Assembly: GCF_000760515.2 (NCBI RefSeq) | Contig: NW_013546589.1 | Location: forward strand, 1 to 50,766 | Length of the DNA stretch: 50,766 nt | From: Mitosporidium daphniae | Taxonomy: Eukaryota; Microsporidia | Direction of reading: 5' to 3' | Shown here: one piece after another, positions 41,648 through 50,766 of the stretch | Layout: every line of letters starts with the position of its first letter | Numbering within the stretch: the stretch's first letter is position 1 | Position numbers and translations under genes: made by a program | The notes under the pieces: model-generated | What the model was told of the DNA's origin: nothing | Seen by the model: only the letters and a program-made list of their open reading frames with translations | Databases searched by the model: none

Positions 41648-43122
41648 ATGATCCATTCGCTTTCTCTGGAAAAGGTTGATTTTGTTTCACTGTCAGAGGA
41701 GTTTCCAGCACTTAAGAAATAGTATTTGAGTATTTTTTACATAGTATGACAAAAGGGTACTTTAATATGAGGCTTCCACACGCTGCCAAGTTTGTTGCAT
41801 ATACTTTCACATAAATAGAGCGTTGAACTCTTCACTATTGCAGAAATATTTCAGCCTTGACATCCTTATTCCAGATGGCCATCTCTGCCCGCAAGTACTT
41901 TGATGCCTTTGTTTTAAAATTAGGTTGCCAACAGGTAGGAAGCGGTGAATTTATTGGAGATTGTCCTATTTGGAATGGATCGAGGCCACCTTGCTTTCGC
42001 TAAATAAATATCTCCTCGGTGGAGCTACTGGAAAGCTTGGCACTCCCATTTCTTTGACAGAAGAGCTCTGTGGCATTGATATGTGAGCACCGGCAATTAT
42101 CACCCTTAGAGGAACAGGATCCTCGTGTATTTATCCTCTTTTGAGGGCTTGTAGGCGGCCATCATGGAAATGGATAGCTACTGGTATTTTCCAGCTTTTT
42201 TAATAGTTGTACATTAGAGTTGGATCCATTTGCTTATAAGCATGCGCAGGAAAACATTGAAAGAAACAACTACACGTCAAAAATTCACCTACTATTGTCA
42301 CCGGGAAGAGATTGCTTTTTTGAGCCAGTTTATGATTTCGTTAGCAACGAGGAGCATCGATTGCTTACATTCACCATGTGCAATCCTCCGTTTTACAAGT
42401 CCGAGCTGGATCGAAGCGAACGAATACAAGCCAAAAATACCGCATTTGGCGTCACCTGTTTCCAAAAAGGCTCGGATTCGGAATCATTTACAGAGGGAGG
42501 AGAGTATGAGTTTGTTTCAAAAATGATCAATGATTCCCGCAAATATTGCACCAAAATATTGTAAGGCCGCCTGTATGTTCCCATGCTGTAGGATTTTCAC
42601 TTCCCTGATCGGGATCAAATCAAACTTCGAAAGGCTAAAGCTTGATCTCAGCACCCAGCAAGATGTTGAGGAATTCATTTAATTTCATCGTAGATACTAT
42701 GGCTTAATTGGACTACACTCCGACAAGGGAATGTGGCAAGATGGATACTGGCTTGGAGCTTTTTTCCATTGAGCGAAGAAAAATACAAGCTACCTTCGCA
42801 TGTGATTTGTATTAAAAGGGAGGCCTTGCGAGATTTGCTACAAAAGCCCCCATATTGCTTTTCGGTGATTTGCCTCGATAGCAATATGATGCAAGTCACG
42901 GTGCCTCAATCAAAAATGCATTGCTGGACAAGATCCGCCAGACGAGCAAAGCGGGCATATAGCCTGGTCGACCAATGTGATGAGGGGTTCCATTTTTGGA
43001 TCCTAGACGACGATATTAACGCGCTTTCTATATGTTTGTTGCCGAAGCAATTTTCACACACAAGCGAGCATGTCTTTACATCGCTGTGTAACCATCTTCA
43101 AAAGATTATTGTCTACTTATGA
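41648..43122 (+). CDS. METTL16: METTL16-type RNA m6A methyltransferase, 9 exons
   Basis: The family methylates the ACAGA region of U6 snRNA. The joined protein is 415 residues. Anchors in order are YFSLDILIPDGHLCPQVANR, LSYLEWIEATLL, the SAM-binding GIDIGTGSSCIYPLLRAC, ATELDPFAYKHAQENIERNN, the catalytic CNPPFYKSEL, EGGEYEFVSKMINDS and RQGNVARWILAWSFF. The eight introns are 41722-41744 (23 nt, the joint shortest here), 41790-41818, 41895-41923, 41935-41959 (GAG acceptor), 42083-42109, 42184-42217, 42561-42591 and 42665-42693. The C-terminal 120 residues are not placed. It converges with RAI1, with 19 bp between the stops. Confidence 0.93.
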
Positions 43123-43141
43123 TGGTCTAGTTGGGATGCTT

Positions 43142-44379
43142 TTAATTTTGGAAACAATAATTAGCAGGCACCGGGTTGATTGGACCAGAATACGAGCGCT
43201 CTGTTTTGATGGAAATCTTTTTTTCGCTCGGAATGGACGTGAACGTGAACAGGATTTTGTGTCCGCACGTATTTAATAAACATTCTTGATGGATCCACTT
43301 TAGCGCATCATACAAAAACTGCATGCACACATGCGGGCTCTATATGAAAAGCATTGGAACACTACCCAAGGCGTTTGTAACTTATGCTTGGCCATTGAGG
43401 GGATATCTTCAGTTTTGATGAAAGACGTAGAGACTACATTGAGATTACGGTCTTTGTGGCCAAGATAAATCAGAGGCGTATCAACGAGGAAAGCTTGCGC
43501 CCAAAACTTTAGCAATCGAGACCTGGCGCGTCACAAAAACAAAACTACCTAAAAAAGCTTTCGCTGTTCAAGATATGCTTGTTGATGGTCTTCAATTCAA
43601 TGAAGCTATTCAGTGGCAAGCGCTCCAAATCGGCAAGCGATTCAGGCCACACGCAATCCATCTCTGCACCGTAACATAGCGTCAGATCTTCCCCAAGATC
43701 TCTCCTGATGACAGCACCGAATTCGGAGACCGGATCCACTGCATTTTGCAATCGAAGGTTTAGAAAATTGGTTTCGGCTCGCCCTAAACATTGCAGGGCC
43801 TCGTATTCGTCAACATCAAGCGTACAAATGGTTTCAAATTTTTTTCCTCCATACACGGCAAGCAGTAGTTTTTCATCTGCCATGCATGGGTCGGCCGATT
43901 TCTGCTCGACAATAAAGATGCAATTTTGCGAATGGTTCATCGACACGACAAGTGAAATTGTGTCTTTTTCATAAGGCAGAATCATCAGCTTTGACAAAAT
44001 GCCCCTCCATGTAAAGATCAGAAGCTTTTTGTACGAATCAAGTCTCAAGGCAGGGAATATGGACTCCACATCCCCCTTTGCCGATTTGCTTAGGGCCAAA
44101 AAGACATTGTCCAAAGGTGTATACAGCCTTTCTTTTCTGATAAAGTCCTTTCCAAAGTTATGAGTGAGCGAGTAGCTGGTGCACGGCGAGGATGAAGGAT
44201 CGGCCAGCGGAAAGAATATTCTCTACACCAATTAGAACCTAAAATACAAGTTTCGAGCAGTCGTGTTGAAAATGGCCATGCTCATCAATGCTGTAATATG
44301 CGAGCGGAGTAGAAAAAGGCGCCAATTTTGACTTTGTTTCCGAGTGATCATTTATCGTTTTAATAGTGCATGTGGACAT
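43142..44379 (-). CDS. RAI1: DXO/Rai1-family decapping and pyrophosphohydrolase enzyme
   Basis: Removes incomplete 5' caps and, in yeast, partners Rat1. 386 residues after removing introns 44223-44247 (25), 43523-43548 (26) and 43340-43365 (26). Family blocks are LAYYSIDEHGHFQHDCSKLR, SYSLTHNFGKDFI, EFGAVIRRDL, the metal site GAEMD...FIELKT, RSRLLKFWAQAFLVDTPLIY and SPHVCMQFLYDALKW. The active-site acids E and D of GAEMD and the E/K of ELK are present. The open frames 43300-43515 and 43545-44114 are exons of this one gene, not separate genes. The start ATG is 44379. Confidence 0.92.
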
Positions 44380-44564
44380 GAGGGCGCGGCGCGGCGGAGT
44401 GCAGGGAAAATTTGAGCCGATTTTACAACTTTATAATAAACTATGCGCTTGATGGTGGCCGCCATGATGATGATGAGCGCGCAACATTGGTGATCACCAA
44501 GGGCCCCACGGCATCGATCAGCATCAAAAGTCGCATGGCATTGATGATGCCTGTGCGGGAAGAG

Positions 44565-45440
44565 TTAGGAGCTATAGTCGACATCGCTTGCATGTTCATT
44601 GCGAATATCAACAAGAGAGTTATAGTGTTCCCCGAGGCCGTGTGAATAGCGATGATACCTACGGTCAGCTATTAGATGCGTTACGACAGCAACAGGGGCG
44701 GTGTATTTTCGGTCGACTGATATTTTTCGCCAATTTTGAGCACAGGGCACGATGCTTGGTACACCCAAATCGGGACACGGTGGTACTCCGAAAGGGCAAC
44801 GATTTCCTGCTCCCCACCCCATTCTGCTGTATCGGCCACACGCTTACAATGCTGAACGAGGTTTTCTAAAACATCACAATATGCAGTGCTACCGAGAGTG
44901 TTTTCTTCCACGCCCTCGTCATCGGCCAGGAAATACGGCAAAAACGAATCGGCGTTGTTTTGGATAAAAGAGGACGACATTTTCCTAAGCTCGCCAATCG
45001 AAAATGTCTACTTGCTTAGTTAACGACCAAGCAACCTTCGAATGCCGCGTGTAAAATTGGTGAGAAATTGCAGAAAAAAGGCAATGCCCATCGGCGGGCA
45101 TTTCTTGGATCTCAAGGTTCGCTGAGCACAGGATGTTTCCAAGTTTTTTCTCCTCTTCCTCGGACGCCTTTGGATGCCAAATGAGAGGGGTTTCGGGAAA
45201 CCCCTTTTCGGGGGCTCTGCTTCGATTCCTTGATCTAGCTTTGGCATTTGAGGGCGCTTCAGGCATGCTGCAACGTGTTTCTGATAGCATTTTTGCCTTA
45301 AGGCACGAAAGCTCCTCAATTTGCTGTCGCAGTTGCTTTTTATGCGCCTTGGGCGCCGAGTTCATTTTCAATTTCAAAGCCTGGATTTTGGCCTGCATGT
45401 CCTTTGGCTTTGTCAAATCTCCAAGGCAAGCAGCGTTCAT
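44565..45440 (-). CDS. OTU2: OTU-domain deubiquitinase (OTUD6/Otu2)
   Basis: A cysteine protease that removes ubiquitin; Otu2 acts on 40S ribosomes in yeast. 273 residues after removing introns 45008-45035 (28 nt, donor GTTG) and 44659-44684 (26 nt). The N-terminal half is a basic helix (KIQALKLKMNSAPKAHKKQL). The OTU domain has MPADGHCLFSAISHQF with catalytic Asp and Cys, LRKMSSSFIQNNADSFLPYF, TAEWGGEQEIVALSEYHRVP and the catalytic His in YSHGLGEHYNSL. A short insertion before TAEWGG might hide a further 21-nt in-frame intron. 44380-44564 is the gap to RAI1 and shows nothing. Confidence 0.93.
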
Positions 45441-45470
45441 TTGATTTAAAAAATTAAATTATTTTTTGCC
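45441..45470. promoter_or_regulatory. 30-bp bidirectional AT promoter, OTU2/OXA1
   Basis: Divergent start codons are separated by 30 bp, 26 of which are A or T, including tttaaaaaattaaatta. It is the same element type as at 47179-47194 and 20638-20655. Confidence 0.6.
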
Positions 45471-46604
45471 ATGTCGGTTAAACTCTCCAGATCGGTCCTT
45501 TTGGTTTCGAGCCATTCGCTGCTGGTGCCTTCAAGTACAAAGTTTTGCCGATCCCTCTTGTTCATAAAAAGACACTATTCCAGCGAGCTGCCTTCCAACA
45601 GTGATATGATGGGGGCCCCCCCAACGGCATTCTCGACCCGAGGAGACCTTGATTTTTCTCAAGTATTGGATGCTCCTATGACAATTCAGTCGTTTGGTGG
45701 AGTTTCACCTGTCGGAATGATGGAAAATGTCCTTGGCCTTCTTCATTACAATGCTGGCCTTCCCTGGTGGCTAAGCATAATATCGATCGGGGTTGTTGTA
45801 AAGACCGTTTCACTGCCGTTCTTCATCCAGAACCAGAGAACCACAGCCCTTTCTCAATACCACAAAACTAAAATTTCAGCATGGAATGACAAGATCCAAA
45901 ATCTGGATAACAAGGGGCAAAGGGCAGCATATATGTCCGAAAGACAGGAATTGGCAAAATGGCGCACAGAAAATGGCTTCCCTTCTGGCTTGGCAAGCTT
46001 TCGAAATGCAGGGGCAATTATTTTGATCTCCATCTCTGCTTTTCTAGCTGTCCAGCATTTGTGCTCTAACGAAAGTCTGGTTTCTCTTTCAGCCGAGCGG
46101 CTTGGGTGGATCGTCCTCTCAAAGCCAGACCCAACCCTGATGCTTCCTTTGCTTTCCACGGTTCTTTTAATTGCAAACATCAGCCTCTCATTTGCCGTTG
46201 GTGGCAACGGCGCACTTTCGACGCTTCCTTTTGGAATGAAGGCCTTTTTGTATGCATTGACATTTAGCTCGGTTCTTTTCACTAAGGAGATGAATTCCGG
46301 GCTTCTTCTCTATTTTACGACGGCAAATGTTTTAAACATCCTCCAAACGCTGCTGATTCGCATTCCCGCTATTCGAAAGCGGCTTAACCTTATTCCCTTG
46401 GCTTCGATCAATGAAAAGAATTTGGCCTCCTTTTATGCAGCAAGAAAGCCATCCCCATTTGCCAACATTTTCCGCCAAAGAATGGACGCTGCGCGCTACA
46501 AAAACGAAAGCCGCCAAGAAATGGTGCGGCCAGCGCCTCCAAAGCAAATCATAAACCTTGAAAGACTTGTTGTTCCCACAAAAGAGGGCTTTAATTTTAA
46601 ATAA
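45471..46604 (+). CDS. OXA1: Mitochondrial inner-membrane insertase Oxa1
   Basis: Inserts mitochondrially and nuclear-encoded proteins into the inner membrane. 377 residues, intronless, with a Ser/Arg presequence (KFCRSLLFIKRHYSS). The YidC/Oxa1 core is present: LLHYNAGLPWWLSIISIGVV, VKTVSLPFFIQNQRTTALSQ, NGFPSGLASFRNAGAII, and three further TM segments ending SGLLLYFTTANVLNILQTL. A basic C-terminal tail of about 75 residues, like the ribosome-binding tail of Oxa1, argues for Oxa1 over Cox18. Confidence 0.88.
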   Translation: MSVKLSRSVLLVSSHSLLVPSSTKFCRSLLFIKRHYSSELPSNSDMMGAPPTAFSTRGDLDFSQVLDAPMTIQSFGGVSPVGMMENVLGLLHYNAGLPWWLSIISIGVVVKTVSLPFFIQNQRTTALSQYHKTKISAWNDKIQNLDNKGQRAAYMSERQELAKWRTENGFPSGLASFRNAGAIILISISAFLAVQHLCSNESLVSLSAERLGWIVLSKPDPTLMLPLLSTVLLIANISLSFAVGGNGALSTLPFGMKAFLYALTFSSVLFTKEMNSGLLLYFTTANVLNILQTLLIRIPAIRKRLNLIPLASINEKNLASFYAARKPSPFANIFRQRMDAARYKNESRQEMVRPAPPKQIINLERLVVPTKEGFNFK

Positions 46605-46624
46605 ATTTAATGGAAATTGTACAT

Positions 46625-47178
46625 CTAAATGGTGGACAGCCGCTTTTCGAACGATTTTATCGTCAATTGGGCCATTTTGGAGAAAATGGGATAAAGGGTC
46701 GTTCCGTACACGGAGTTGGCAAATTCAAATTCCACGCGAAAATCGACAAGCGTCTCGCTGTCCGAGTTCGGCGTGAATTGCCACCGAGTGTGCAAGTTGT
46801 TGAAAATGGTCGAATTCAAACACTTGGCCTAGGGTCAATTAAGTCCGCAGCAAGATGGGATACCTCTATTGACTGGTAAGGGATACCTATGACCCTCGAA
46901 ATATAGCGCAGCTGGATGGCGATCACATCTATTTGCAGCTCTGCAAACGTAACTGTCGGAACAGGATTGGTTTGGCCAATGATGGACGAGCATGAGGGAT
47001 TGTCCGAAATGTTGCTAAACGAAATTATCCTGGACCGCTTGATACCGGGTATGAACTCGGAATATTTCTGCACATCAGAAACGCACGAATACACCTTGAG
47101 GATGTTGTGAGGAAGCACGTGTTGCTGAGAAAAGCTGGAATGAAGGCCTTTGGTAATTATATTCCCAGAGGCGGACAT
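46625..47178 (-). CDS. COQ10: Coenzyme Q-binding START protein Coq10
   Basis: Helps deliver coenzyme Q in the respiratory chain. 172 residues after removing a 35-nt intron (46829-46863). The family pattern is [82 protein letters not shown] and [13 protein letters not shown] 47178 follows directly on an AT block; it gives a short Ser-rich N-terminus with little presequence. It shares a 16-bp promoter with NAA10. Confidence 0.92.
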
Positions 47179-47194
47179 TAATTTTAAAAATTTT
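47179..47194. promoter_or_regulatory. 16-bp AT-only spacer between divergent COQ10 and NAA10 starts
   Basis: Between the ATG of COQ10 (minus, 47178) and the ATG of NAA10 (plus, 47195) lie 16 bases, all A or T, near-palindromic (aattttaaaaatttt). Both starts are well supported by family N-termini, so 5' UTRs must be nearly absent or overlap the partner gene. Confidence 0.65.
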
Positions 47195-47693
47195 ATGGCC
47201 ATCTGCATTAGACGCTGTACCATTGACGATGTTCTTGACCTGCAAGAGTGCAATCTTATATGTCTTCCCGAAAACTACCAAATTAAATATTACATGTACC
47301 ACCTAATTGCTTGGCCACAACTCTCATACATTGCCTTAACCAGCGACGGCAAAATTGCCGGCTACGTCATGGGAAAGCTGTAAGTTTTTGTTTGTTTTTC
47401 TTAGCGAGGAAGACGACCCAAATAAAGTGACCGGCCATTTTACATCCATTGCAGTTAAAAGAGAATACCGGCGATTGGGGATCGCCGAAAAGTTGCTTCA
47501 CCAGTCCCTCAACGCCATGGCCAGCATATACAAAGTGGAGAGCATATCCCTCCACGTGCGGCAGTCAAATGTTGCTGCCATCTCGCTCTACTCCAAGAAG
47601 CTTGGATTTGAGATTTCTGAGCACGAGCCACAGTATTATGCAGATGGCGAAGATTCCTACCTCATGAAAAGAGTATTTTCATACACCCAATAG
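47195..47693 (+). CDS. NAA10: Catalytic subunit of N-terminal acetyltransferase NatA
   Basis: 157 residues after a 25-nt intron (47380-47404; GTAAGT donor, T-rich, CTTAG acceptor). Close match to Ard1/Naa10: [60 protein letters not shown] with the acetyl-CoA site [26 protein letters not shown] and [14 protein letters not shown]. It lacks the C-terminal extension of many orthologues. Confidence 0.97.
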
Positions 47694-47724
47694 TTATAAA
47701 TTTATTTAGAAAACGCCAAATAGC

Positions 47725-47780
47725 GTAGAGTAGAGCAGTGTAGTGTAATGTGATGTGATGTAATGTAATGTAATGTAGCG
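47725..47780 (+). repeat. Degenerate TGTAA/TGTGA pentamer array
   Basis: About eleven copies of 5-bp units (gtaga, gtgta, atgtg, taatg) in the 136-bp gap between the convergent NAA10 and ATR-kinase stops. Confidence 0.85.
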
Positions 47781-47829
47781 TTGTTGGGACGAGTTGTTCT
47801 CGCTCCCAGATTCCAAGTATGTGCAAGAG

Positions 47830-50766
47830 CTACATGAAGGGCGCCCATCCAACGTACATCCGACACAGGTTCTCAATCGATGTGGACTCTTTGATGAGCT
47901 CAGAAACTTGCCCCTCAATGGAGAGGCTTAAAATCTCTTCTGAAAACGAAAATCCAGACTTTGGAATGTTTCCAACTATCCCCCGCACCTTACACTCGAT
48001 GGAGTGAAGGATTCTGCGAGCCTCTGCGCTGTCGTTTTCAGAATTGAGCTTTGATGGCTTTCCACTCCACTCGATGATGGGATCGTACACGAAGGTTTCA
48101 AGATTTCGCAAAAGAAAAGTTCGGTTTGTCCTTATGATTTGAAGCACAATTGAACAGCATCTTTTAAAGGAGCCCTCTGTTTGGGGAATGCCCATCGCAT
48201 CGACCATGTTGTGAGTGAGTCTGAACGGGACCACTTCGGGCTTGGCAAATGCAAGGCCCTTGTCAAAAAGGCAGTTAAAGTCAACATGCACGATTTCTCC
48301 AGACACGGCGTCCAAAAGGATATTTTCGCCATGCCGATCTCCAAGCCCAATAATCCATCCAACAATACTCATAATTGCCAGGGTTTGTGTGTATTTTAGG
48401 CGAGATACCAGCCATTGATGAGGATCGCTCCACGTAAAGTAGAACCACTCGAAAAATACTTTTGGAAAAAGGGGCAGAAAATGGTCGCAAAAGATATCCC
48501 TCTCCGGTTTCTTTAGCGCCGCGATTTCTTTGAGCCGCTTTGGAGGCACCAGCATCTTTTTGGACTCATAAATGCCGTTCAAAATAGAGCGGTATGTGGT
48601 GGTGTGAGGAACCCATTCTATCAGCCCGCATTCGTCATTTAGCGGGACAGCAGCATAAGGCCGCACGGTGAGTTTTCTCTTTGAAGACTCGGCATTGCTG
48701 GACAAAAGATCGCCAATGGACATCAAATATTCCATGAACCGAGAATCTTTTCTCAAGTCATCCTTTGGCTTGCACAAAAAAATGTATGGATTTCCATTGC
48801 ATGCGTAAAAGGTAAGTTTCTTTGGCCTTTGCAGGGACAGCATGATTTCGATTTTATCCTGCATATCGACAATTAAAAGCGAATCATCAAACTTGAACTT
48901 CAAACAATGGAGATTCGGAAGCTGGATGTTAACGGGAAACAATTTCTTCAAAAACTTAAAGTCCTTTTGAAGGGATGCTGATGTAGCCGTAACCTGGGCA
49001 TTGCAAAGATGTATTAGCGCCTCGGTAAAGTTAATCCCGGTATCCACCAATGAGATCATTCCGGGAAAGACTTTTGCCGATTGTAAAATGTCATTTGCTC
49101 TGGAGGCCCTCAGCGGGTGAGAAGACCTGCTAACGCTGAGCAAGTTCCAAAGAACCGTATGCGGATAGTCCTTAAACAGAAGCAGTATGCATTTTGATAT
49201 CAAATCGGAGACACATTGGCGCTCATGACAAATGCGGCTAATTAAATGCGTAAACTGGCTGCAAAATTGAGCCGGCGTTATGCGTTCAAACAATCTGATC
49301 ACCACCTTATGGATGGACGAAAATAGCGCTTCATTTTTCACATTGAGCCAAAAAGAGAGCAACTTGGGAAAAGATTCGTTGGTCAAGCTTTTTCCGATGA
49401 TTACGACACGCGCGAAATTCTTCATCGCATTTAGTATCCATTCAATTTCTTCCCGAGAGCAGTCGCTTTGGTTGTATTTAAAATTCGAAAACAAACGCAA
49501 CTGGAAGTTTGCCAAGGCATAGTAGTTTTTTTCGTTTTTAGGGGAAAGCTGAATGGCCTCATTAAAGATCGGCAGAAGGTCATTTAGGTTGTAGGATTGG
49601 CTTGATAATTTCCATTGCGAGAGCCGTCGCCTTAGCTTGCTCTGCTGATTCCTTTCAAACTCATCGGTTTGCGATATCTTTTCAAAAGGTAGCGTGAGTT
49701 TTTGAAGCGAGTGCACAGCAGCCTCGGTCAGCTCTCTGTCCCACAAATATTTACATTGGTGATACAGCATTTGGGTTGCCTTTGGATAGATGGGCAGGCC
49801 GCACTTATTGTCGCTCACCTTTGCTTTTTCAAAGATATACCTAAACATATTGTGCAGCTTTAGGCTCCTCGTTAGCTTTAAAGATTTGATGGTGTACGGA
49901 ATCAGGGTCGAAGAATTGAAGAGCATTGATGCCAAGTAGTGGAAAAACAGGATTTTTTCCGAATTTTCGCATATCAACAGCGGAGAACTAATGTGTCCAT
50001 ATGTTTTGAGCAGCAAAGGAAGCTCTGCGTTTACGGAAAAAGTAAATAGCAAGTTGAAAAAGTTCAAGTTATTGAATCGGACCGAATGCAGAACCTGGTT
50101 ATTCTCAAGCTCAATGATCAGCGATTTGGAGAAAGAATTCAAAATGGACTTTGTGTCTGAAAGCTTTGAAAGCGCAGAGTTGAACAGCGAGGGAATGAAT
50201 TGCGTCGAACACGAACCCATTTCCAACTTCAACGGAACGTTCCAAGTTTGCAGTTTCCACGCAGCGGCAGCATATGCATCCCAAATAAACAGGGGAATCC
50301 AAGAATCCTTTGCCTGATGACAATACGAGTCCAGAAAGCAAAATGCGGACGAATATTGGTCCTGCTTGAGGTGCTTAAGGGCAATTTCATAGGCCAGAAA
50401 GTGCTTTTGCTCATTATCCTTCAAGCTTGCCTCTTGAAGCACAAGCATATCTGAGTCTTCTGAGGAAACCGGAAATAATGTGTCATAAATGCACTGGGAA
50501 GAAAACCATGCGGCGTCATCGGGAATGTCCAATTCTTTGTAAGTGTTTTTCAAATATTTAGAGGAAAAGATGCAATTTGCGCTTTCATTGTGCCTGTGTG
50601 CAAGCTCGAAAAAGTACGAGGCCTTGATAAAGTCGTTTGTTTTGTAAAAATATTTTGCCAAATCAAGCCTGGGTACAAAAGGGCTTTTGGAGATATACTC
50701 AACAAAGTCAACACACGATNCAATGCAAAGGCTTGTAAAGTAATACTGAACGACAGGAAACAGAGC
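47830..50766 (-). CDS. MEC1: ATR/Mec1 checkpoint kinase, C-terminal part
   Basis: A PI3K-related kinase that senses single-stranded DNA. The frame is open to the right edge, so about 978 C-terminal residues are present and the N-terminus is outside. A helical FAT region is followed by the kinase domain: NDECGLIEWVPHTTTYRSIL, MSIVGWIIGLGDRHGENILL with the catalytic Asp, VHVDFNCLFDKGLAF and PFRLTHNMVDAMG. It ends in a FATC tail, ENLCRMYVGWAPFM. VDFNCLF and the exact FATC ending distinguish ATR/Mec1 from ATM, TOR and DNA-PK. No intron is seen in nearly 3 kb. One undetermined base lies at 50720. Confidence 0.95.
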   Translation of the reverse strand, partial: ALFPVVQYYFTSLCIXSCVDFVEYISKSPFVPRLDLAKYFYKTNDFIKASYFFELAHRHNESANCIFSSKYLKNTYKELDIPDDAAWFSSQCIYDTLFPVSSEDSDMLVLQEASLKDNEQKHFLAYEIALKHLKQDQYSSAFCFLDSYCHQAKDSWIPLFIWDAYAAAAWKLQTWNVPLKLEMGSCSTQFIPSLFNSALSKLSDTKSILNSFSKSLIIELENNQVLHSVRFNNLNFFNLLFTFSVNAELPLLLKTYGHISSPLLICENSEKILFFHYLASMLFNSSTLIPYTIKSLKLTRSLKLHNMFRYIFEKAKVSDNKCGLPIYPKATQMLYHQCKYLWDRELTEAAVHSLQKLTLPFEKISQTDEFERNQQSKLRRRLSQWKLSSQSYNLNDLLPIFNEAIQLSPKNEKNYYALANFQLRLFSNFKYNQSDCSREEIEWILNAMKNFARVVIIGKSLTNESFPKLLSFWLNVKNEALFSSIHKVVIRLFERITPAQFCSQFTHLISRICHERQCVSDLISKCILLLFKDYPHTVLWNLLSVSRSSHPLRASRANDILQSAKVFPGMISLVDTGINFTEALIHLCNAQVTATSASLQKDFKFLKKLFPVNIQLPNLHCLKFKFDDSLLIVDMQDKIEIMLSLQRPKKLTFYACNGNPYIFLCKPKDDLRKDSRFMEYLMSIGDLLSSNAESSKRKLTVRPYAAVPLNDECGLIEWVPHTTTYRSILNGIYESKKMLVPPKRLKEIAALKKPERDIFCDHFLPLFPKVFFEWFYFTWSDPHQWLVSRLKYTQTLAIMSIVGWIIGLGDRHGENILLDAVSGEIVHVDFNCLFDKGLAFAKPEVVPFRLTHNMVDAMGIPQTEGSFKRCCSIVLQIIRTNRTFLLRNLETFVYDPIIEWSGKPSKLNSENDSAEARRILHSIECKVRGIVGNIPKSGFSFSEEILSLSIEGQVSELIKESTSIENLCRMYVGWAPFM

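Noticed and set aside
43142-44114. Apparent frameshifts suggesting a RAI1/DXO pseudogene
   Set aside because: Each break coincides with a 25-26 nt insert bounded by GTA and AG. Removing them restores every conserved block.

Overview
The window is nuclear DNA of a gene-dense eukaryote, most likely an early-branching fungal lineage close to microsporidia (Rozellomycota or basal microsporidia; Mitosporidium-like is my inference). It holds about 38 protein genes and one tRNA gene with very short gaps. The respiratory and mitochondrial machinery is retained: COX15, OXA1, ARH1, COQ10, mitoribosomal bL33m and uL10m, and a Twinkle-type mtDNA helicase. Autophagy (ATG3) and ubiquitin genes (RSP5, OTU2, NOSIP) are also retained. 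Many genes are split by extremely short spliceosomal introns. By joining exons so that conserved family motifs become continuous I placed 58 introns. All but two are 23-38 nt; the exceptions are 66 nt (uL11) and 145 nt (YTA7). Nearly all end in TAG. Every joined gene keeps one open frame, which supports the models.

Layout. 0-4.8 kb: a putative secreted acidic repeat protein running off the left edge, a small membrane-protein candidate, then RSP5 and SGF29. 5.1-13.7 kb: a TPX2-repeat microtubule protein, ATG3, nucleoporin NDC1, an unknown coiled-coil protein and Twinkle. 13.8-19.7 kb: ribosomal protein eL33, a shortened YTA7/ATAD2 AAA protein, a poorly resolved stretch with repeats and a MADS-box protein, and a broken insulinase gene. 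19.7-28.9 kb: a GC-richer, intronless block with a catalytically degenerate polysaccharide deacetylase, an unknown nuclear-looking protein, NOT1 (about 6.8 kb in one exon) and tRNA-Gly(GCC). 29-35.2 kb: a second TPX2-like protein carrying the Aurora-binding module, NOSIP, SNAPC1, pantothenate kinase, bL33m and KRR1. 35.2-41.5 kb: ARH1, BET4, uL10m, uL11, COX15 and SPP2. 41.6-50.8 kb: METTL16, RAI1/DXO, OTU2, OXA1, COQ10, NAA10 and the C-terminal part of an ATR/Mec1 kinase running off the right edge.

Functionally this is a housekeeping region. Strong themes are RNA handling (NOT1, KRR1, METTL16, SPP2, RAI1, SNAPC1, eL33, uL11), mitochondrial biogenesis, spindle control (two TPX2-like genes) and chromatin or DNA damage (SGF29, YTA7, ATR). 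Divergent gene pairs share tiny AT-only promoters, down to 16 bp between start codons. The most notable points are the uniform ultrashort introns, the TPX2 modules split over two genes, the inert deacetylase and the decayed insulinase.
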